Source: Jaapia argillacea MUCL 33604
Lineage: Eukaryota; Basidiomycota; Agaricomycetes; Jaapiales; Jaapiaceae
Direction of reading: 5' to 3'
DNA length: 64,000 bases
Assembly (NCBI GenBank): GCA_000697665.1
Contig: KL197750.1
Span: 202,778 to 266,777, forward strand
In this document: one piece after another, positions 57,921-64,000 of the stretch
Position numbering within the stretch: position 1 is the stretch's first letter
Layout of the letters: the number at the start of each line of letters is the position of its first letter
Translations under genes and position numbers: made by a program
The notes under the pieces: model-generated
Seen by the model: only the letters and a program-made list of their open reading frames with translations
What the model was told of the DNA's origin: nothing
The model's database searches: none

Positions 57921-60900
57921 ATGTCGACGACGACGAAAGCGCGGCCAACGCCGTTCACGCCCAAACGACCTCTCTCAATCTCAACTTCCTCCTCGACCTC
58001 CACGACGACGACGAGTATGCCGCCTTCAACAACGAAGAAATACAAAGCTCCAATATCATCCGATGCTCGTACCCGCACCACTTCCAAACCTCGTCCCCTA
58101 GTCCCTTCCCTACCAAGCACACCAACCAAACGTTCACCCCCACCCGACTCTCGCCCCAAAACACCCAACACTTCTCGTCCCAAAACACCCAACACCCCCG
58201 GACGTAGATCCCAAAGCCCCTTCCCCCACCTCACACCCGAAAGTGAGATGGACGTCAGTAGAGTTGACGTGGAAGAGGTATTGGTAGACGCTGAGAATGT
58301 CGAGGTTGGGGATGTTAGTGCCGATATTGAGTTGGCTATGGAGGAGATGAAGAGGGATAAGGAGGATAAAGTGCTCGTTTCTGTTCGGTTTGTCCTTTCC
58401 CCCCTCCCTTTTTTTCATGCGCTAATTGAGGATGGGGGTGTAGGATCCGACCGTCGAGTCAAGCACCCGCTTGGTCACTCTCTTCTTCCTCCCCTTCCGG
58501 CCAAAATAACACAATCAAATTGAATCCCCAACATCTCAAATCATCCTCCACACCTCCTTCTTTCCATTTCGACTCGGTCCTGACTGGATCAGAGAACAAA
58601 CCGGTTTATAACGCCGTAGCGCGGAACCACGTTTGTGCCGCTATGGATGGGTATAACGCTGTCGTCTTCGCTTACGGACAAACCGCTTCTGGTAAGACAT
58701 TTACCCTGGTGAGTTTTTTTTTCAGCTGTATTGGTTGTGTTGGTCTGGGATTGATGAGGGGAATTGTAGAGTGGGACGGAAGATGAACCGGGGATAATCC
58801 CCTTGGCTCTCAAAGACGTATTCGCTTACATCCGTCGAACACCAACACGCGAATACCTCCTCCGGTGTTCCTACCTAGAAATATATAACGAAACGATCCA
58901 CGACCTCCTCTCCTCCACCGGTGCCCTAGTCGAGATTCACGGCTCCTCTTCCTCTTCAACCAAAGGAAAGGGAGGAGGAGAGACGTGGTTAGCACCCTTA
59001 AGAGAAGAAGTGGTGACTAGTTTGAAAGGGGTGAAAGAAGTGTTGGAGAGGGGGAACGCTAATAGGAGGACAGCGTGTACGGATTGGAATGAGAGGAGTT
59101 CTAGGAGTCATAGTGTTTTTAGATTGGTTGTTGAGTCTAGGGAACGGGATTCTTCTAGTTCTAATGGTGGTGGGAGTAGGGATGGCTTGTCGGCTAGTGG
59201 GGGGAGTGGGAGTGGGAGGATGACTCCGGGGTTTAGACCGCCGACGCCTGGGGGTCCGAGGTTGCAAGCGTTGGGGGGGAGGAGTGTGCAGACTAGTGTT
59301 TTGGTGAGTCTTTGGGGATTGGGGGCGGGGACTGGCGTTGGGGTTGGGGTTTCGAATGCTGATCTGCGTTTGTAGAGTCTGATCGACTTGGCTGGGTCTG
59401 AGAAGGCTACGAGTGATAAAGAGCGTACGAGGGAGGGCAAGTATATCAACACCAGGTTCGTCCCTCTCCCATCATCGCTCGTAGGCTGAACGCTGATCTC
59501 CTTGGTAGTCTACTCACGCTCGGAACTGTCATTTCTACCCTCGCCGATAATGCAGCCAAGAACAAGTCGTCAGTCCCTCCCTCTCCACCTCTACCACCAC
59601 CCACTAACACACCCAAAACACAACCAGTGACTATGTGCCCTATCGTAACTCCAAACTAACAAGGATGTTACAGCCTTCGCTTTCGGGCAACGCGAGGATA
59701 AGTGTGGTTTGTACTATTAACCCTGATGGGAACGCTGTTGGGGAGAGTACGAGTACGTTGTTGTTTGCGCAGAGGATTAAGAGGGTTCATGTGAGTCTCC
59801 CTCTCTTCCTCTCCTCTTCACCCCCTGGGGTGAGATGGGAGACGGTAGTACTGATTGCGTTTGGCCTTTAGTTGAATGCGCAAAAGAAGGAGATTGTGGA
59901 TACGGAAGCGTTGTTGGAGAGGTATAAGAGTGAGATTGATGATTTGAGGAGGAGGTTGGAGGAGAGAGAGGCTGAGGCGCTCGTTCCTGTCGGTGCCAAG
60001 TCGAGGAGGCTTTCTGCTCAAGAGGTAAGTATCTCTTCTTCCTCCTCGCGTTCCCTTTCACTTTCCTTCCTTCCTTGCGTTCATCCTCTTACCTTCCTAC
60101 CTCGTGTTCATCCTCCTCTCATTTTCATGACGAATCAAATATTAACCGACGCGTTTGCAGCAACAAGAAGAATCAAAAGCGATGAAAGATTTGAATAATC
60201 GGATCCGGCAGCTGACCAAGTTGATCTTGACTAGTCAGAGTGTGGATGAGAGTAAAGGGGATGAGTCCAGACCTGCTAGTCCTGTCAAGGTTGATTTTGA
60301 TATGACGCCTTATCAAGTGAGTTTTTGGTCGCTTTATCGTCATTCCCTTTGTCTCATCATCGTTCTCTCTCTCTCCACTACCATCGCCGTGTAGCTCCAA
60401 CAAGAACTCCTCTCCGCGCGACACCAACTCGAGACTCAATCCACCCAAATCCTCTCACTCGAAGCCGCCCTACTCTCCCGCTCCCCGCTCCCCCCAGACG
60501 CACCAGAAGATTCCAAAGACCGCCTCATCGCCGACCAAGCCAAAACTATCAAAGAATTAGAGTTTGTTATTAGTGGGTATGAAGAGAATTTGGGGGAGCC
60601 TTTGAGGGCTGTTAGAGAGGATGTGGAGAAGGAGTGGGAGGGGAAGTTGGAGAGGGAGGTTAAAGCTAGGAAGGAGAAGGAGGTTTGGGCGGAGGAGTTG
60701 GTTAGGCAGTTGGAGAGGGAACGCAAGGTGAGTTTTTCCTTCATGTGTGGGGTGGGAGGAAATGGAAGCTGATTTTTGGCGGTTTAGATGAGGACGAAAT
60801 TGGAAGAAGAGAGGAAAGCGTTGGCTGCTTTCGTCACTAAATTCGACGCGTTGGGTCTAGGAACCGACATTCCCATACCTCCACCTTCAAGATTGAAAAC

Positions 60901-61177
60901 TCAAATGTTAGCTCCTGGAGGTGCTCATCAGATCTTTGCCGAACGTCAACAACGACACAAGTCGACTACACCCTCGACGTTGGCTTTGGCTTCTATACCG
61001 GATGATTCGCCTGTGAGGTTTGGAGTGGCCGCGGTGGAGGTGGGATGTCAGCCGAGTTTGTTGGAGGAGGCTTGGGAGGGCGTTGGGGATGATGTTAGTT
61101 TTGAGATTGGGAGTGGGAAGGGCGGGGTTGTCGTGGGGAGGGAGGTGTTGGGTGAGAAGGAGAATTTGCCTGCGTGA
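57921..61177 (+). CDS. Kinesin-7-like motor protein
   Basis: Kinesins walk along microtubules using ATP; the kinesin-7 group includes CENP-E and yeast Kip2, which act in mitosis and nuclear positioning. The start MSTTTKARPTPFTPKRPLSI begins a Ser/Thr/Pro-rich leader. The motor domain has VFAYGQTASGKTFTL (P-loop), SYLEIYNETIHDLL, NERSSRSHSVFRLV (switch I), LIDLAGSEKAT (switch II), LTLGTVISTLADNAA and VPYRNSKLTRMLQPSLSGNA, with ICTINP-like VVCTINPDG typical of kinesin-7. A low-complexity Ser/Gly insert (about 59140-59300) lies between switch I and II, longer than usual. Coiled-coil segments follow (LERYKSEIDDLRRRLEEREA; VEKEWEGKLEREVKARKEKE). It ends GEKENLPA at 61177. About nine introns are seen and the product is about 900 residues. 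KEN in the tail could be a degradation box. Confidence 0.87.
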
Positions 61178-61674
61178 GTAAGGGGAGCCTTGGGAGGGAG
61201 GTGTATGATCTATTTTTCTTGGTATTCAGTTTTGCTGTCGTTCTGCTATCATATGATCGTGTTGTTTGTGCAATTCAATGTATTTATTCCAACGCAATGC
61301 TACGAGTTAGGATAATTCTGTTTGGAAACCCGTTCATGGGGGTTTCTGAGCATAATCTTGCGTTGGAATTGTGACTTGGTGGACGGAGCCTCTTCGAGAC
61401 TCCGTGGACTCTGTGGATGACTCCACAAGGAAGTGTTTGCGCGCTCCGATCCTGAGCCCGCTTTCCATTTGCAACGCCCTGGCAAGTCTTCGCTTCTCCC
61501 CGTTTCCCCACTACCACAGGCACGTCGGTTCGCATTGAGGTCCACGGAGTTTCTGACCTGCATAGCGCCCGAAGCATGATGCTGATGATATTTTCTCACG
61601 GGGCTTCAGCAATGAACAGGGTTTCCGCATAGACTTATGCTACAAGTTATATACCCTCCTTGACCTACATCCTA
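61178..61674. other. Intergenic between kinesin gene and right arm
   Basis: This stretch holds the kinesin 3' region. No other feature is recognised. Confidence 0.4.
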
Positions 61675-62539
61675 CAACCGATATCAATTTCGGGAAAGCC
61701 CAAACCATTTATCTCGCAGTAAGGAAAGTAAATCCCATTCCAGAAAGGATTATGGTTAGGGTTAGCCCGAAAAGGAAACCTAAAAAATTAAAGAAAAAAA
61801 AAAAAAAAAAGCAAAGAAGGCCTGCCCAGCCCGAGAGCCGAAGCAGGACAGGGAAATATTGAGCTGGTGCATGAGCCGAAGCCCATACAAACTAGAGTCA
61901 CCCTCTGAGGACAGGGTCGCCGTGCTATGGATGGTTCCAATTGCCCGCACTCCCTGGTATGTGAAGGGGAATGCGCCTGCAAGGTAAGTATGAGTTGTTT
62001 ATTTCTGTGTGATGGGTATTTATCGGAGAGGAGGGTGCACGGACCAAGTGGAGTGTTTGGTGTTGATTGTTGGAGTTGTGGGCACTGTTGCACTTGGTTG
62101 AAAGTCGTGGATGCAGTTCGAGGGCAGAAGGATTCAGATGTGAGGGTTGTGCAGGTACTGAATTGTTCTATCTATTGTCGCGACAGCCAGCCTATTTATT
62201 GTTACAAATCGCGACTTAGTGTCCAGTCCACCTCCACCCGAAGGGGCCACTGTCCAGGATAGTATCGAGATCGGGTCGGATTTCGCGGCATTGTCAATCT
62301 TGGGGGATGTCGGCCATCCGGTTCGTAGACGTTCGTCTATCCAACCTCCAGAGCACCCAACATCGACAAGAACTGGATGTATTCGTTCGCCGAAGTAGTC
62401 GCCAAAATGAGTTGGGGATGGGGCGCCTACCAAGAAAATGACTTTCCAGCCGAGCCAGAGGAGAGAAGCCCACAGTACGAGATAGAGGCTGTGGATAAGC
62501 GTACTCCTGTCCTTGTTGATTTATCACGAATACCGTCAT

Positions 62540-63090
62540 TCCCAAATATGGGGTAGCAGAATACTTATCCGACATCAAGACGTACATCTTCTGTATAGAT
62601 AACCATCCAAGGCGTGTGTTCGAGGTAGGTAAAATCCACTGGCTTGGTGCCCATTCATCGTTGATTGTCGGCCACATGGGCCTTCAAGTTGGGACGAGGC
62701 GTCAAGAGGCGTGGTTGGGACGAACCCTGGTGGGAACTGTGGCTGAGCACCAGGTTCAGCTAGAGGTGAGACGCTACTCGTAGGTAACGCAGCGTCTGGA
62801 CCGGTTTGGGGAACGGGAATGTAGATCGTTTGTCGACGTTGTGCGGTCCGATGGGAGGCTTGTGGTTGGGAATATGATACATGTGGATAAGTGTACTGGT
62901 GTCCTTGTGGGTCTATCACAAATACTGTCAGTCCCAGATGTCGTGTAGCATGATGCCCAACGTCAATGACGTACGCGTTCTATATGGATAACCGTTCAAC
63001 GCGTGTGGCGGAGGTAGGTAACACCCGCTACTCCTTGATGTCCCTCAGGCTTCATCGTCGTTGATTGTCGGCGGCGCGGGTCTTGGGATG
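62540..63090 (-). pseudogene. Relic of the NADAR gene: repeat modules without the NADAR domain
   Basis: The minus strand encodes one full Pro/Gln-rich module (DPQGHQYTYPHVSYSQPQAS, PGAQPQFPPGFVPT, CGRQSTMNGHQASGFYLPRT) and parts of those before and after it, closely like the left-arm gene. After the start of the next module (NQQGQEYAYPQPL) the sequence jumps to what lies about 160 bp downstream of the NADAR gene in the left arm. The NADAR domain itself and its last exons are therefore deleted. Even if transcribed, it could not make the enzyme. Confidence 0.7.
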
Positions 63091-63926
63091 CCAGGCGTTC
63101 GTAGGGAACGCTGCAAAGGAAGACTGGGAGGCAGAAAGGTCTGAAGCCTCTGGCAGGGTTACGAGGGGTATGTTGCGACTTAATTTTACGCCCGAATCAC
63201 AGTTGATTGATCTATATCCAGGTGGAGTTGACCCTTTGAGGAGTGATCTCGCACCGGAAGAGAGGAATGTGAAGGGGTAGAGTCGAGGAAAGAAGGTAGA
63301 CGCGTATAGACAGGAACGCGAGGAGACCGGTATTGACCCAGGCGAGCAAGATGTGGAAATCAGTGCCGCAGACGGTCGTCGTCGTCGATTCTGCGACTAA
63401 AGTTCGTTGCTGTTAGGGGATAGAAAAAACACTTGTTCAGCACAGATTTGACCATCAAGTTTTCCTGGATATGAATGCAGGCAATTCCTGATACTTCTGA
63501 ATTCCTTGCACTATGAAACTTGTCGCAGCGCTCGAGTTTGAGACCGCGTTCCAAAGCTCTGCAACACAGTTATAATTTGATATTCCGCAAACTTCCAATA
63601 ACCTCTAGCCGAAACGAACATAACCCACGAGAGAAACTGAAACCAAAAGAAAGCGAAAAGGATACATACACCGGAATTGACACGGTGAAAAATCAAAAGC
63701 GAGGTAAGGAGGGTAGAATGTAGGACGATGAGCAAAGCGAGTGCGAGATAGCTAGAGAACAATGCCGAATCCAGAAAAGAGCACGTTTCAAGAAGAATTC
63801 CGCCTCCGTGAAGTACGAAGGTGGACTGAAATGTAGGGGACTTAGAGACAGCGGAACAACTTGGTCAGCGACGAGAAATTCGGTATGGCAAGAAGACCTA
63901 CATCGACTAGTCCTTGATACCGGTTT

Positions 63927-64000
63927 TTACAACCGCTCGTTCATGGCGACGATATCGATGGGAGCAGCCAAAGGCTCCCTGGCCATCATTGGGGCAGCAG
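63927..64000 (-). CDS. C-terminal end of a second small secreted protein gene (partial)
   Basis: The reverse strand from the window edge encodes AAPMMAREPLAAPIDIVAMN then ERL and a stop at 63927-63929. This is the same C-terminus as the secreted protein at 33449-33760, with one Val-to-Ala difference. The rest of the gene lies outside the window. Confidence 0.65.
   Translation of the reverse strand, partial: AAPMMAREPLAAPIDIVAMNERL

Larger units (their letters stand above)
61675..64000 (-). repeat. Right arm of the large inverted duplication (cut by the window edge)
   Basis: Its reverse complement matches 33687-38897 in the same order, with large gaps where the left arm has extra sequence (the region 34362-35905, the NADAR domain exons, and 37965-38395). 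Compared with the left arm it has an inserted A-run of about 17 bases near 61794 and some extra A/T-rich sequence nearby. The outer end continues beyond 64000. Confidence 0.85.

Overview
The window is nuclear DNA of a filamentous basidiomycete, most likely an agaricomycete. The signs are intron-dense genes with short GT-AG introns (about 50 to 70 nt), fungus-specific FunK1-type kinases, F-box/LRR proteins, HGDLK-type tyrosine-kinase-like kinases, a DUF6698 gene and a Plavaka-type (KDZ superfamily) DNA transposon. All protein families were recognised by reading motifs; no database search was run. Most coordinates of spliced genes are spans from start to stop codon with introns inside.

The first part (1-28.8 kb) is rich in enzymes and transporters: a phenol-hydroxylase-like FAD monooxygenase, a JEN1-like carboxylate transporter, an atypical SDR/epimerase-like protein, a cytochrome P450, a monocarboxylate-type MFS transporter, a secreted GMC oxidoreductase and a classical SDR. 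They are interspersed with two FunK1 kinase copies (one intact, one decayed), two F-box proteins and a small membrane protein. The content resembles a catabolic or specialised-metabolism neighbourhood, but no core synthase is present.

The second part (28.8-33.4 kb) holds a decayed ferric reductase gene whose recognisable exons are broken by a frameshift and a stop codon. It carries a 360-bp TA-flanked inverted-repeat element (MITE) that sits neatly inside one of its introns.

The third part (33.4-64 kb) is structured by a large inverted duplication. A left arm (about 33.7-38.9 kb) and a shorter right arm (about 61.7-64 kb, cut by the window edge) are clearly homologous in opposite orientation. 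Each arm carries, at its outer end, a copy of the same small secreted protein gene, and further in a NADAR-domain gene. The NADAR gene is complete in the left arm, with a P/Q-rich exon module present three times, and a relic without the NADAR domain in the right arm. Between the arms lie a GRDP-like (DUF1399) gene, an apparently intact 7-kb Plavaka element with a transposase, a second DUF6698 gene and terminal and subterminal repeats, a double kinase protein (kinase plus pseudokinase), and a kinesin-7-like motor gene.

The points most worth following are the inverted duplication, the amplified exon module and domain loss of the NADAR gene, the DUF6698 gene inside the transposon ends, the kinase/pseudokinase fusion with a stop in its glycine loop, the GMC oxidase lacking its catalytic histidine, and the alternating C/A-rich and G/T-rich blocks inside several genes.
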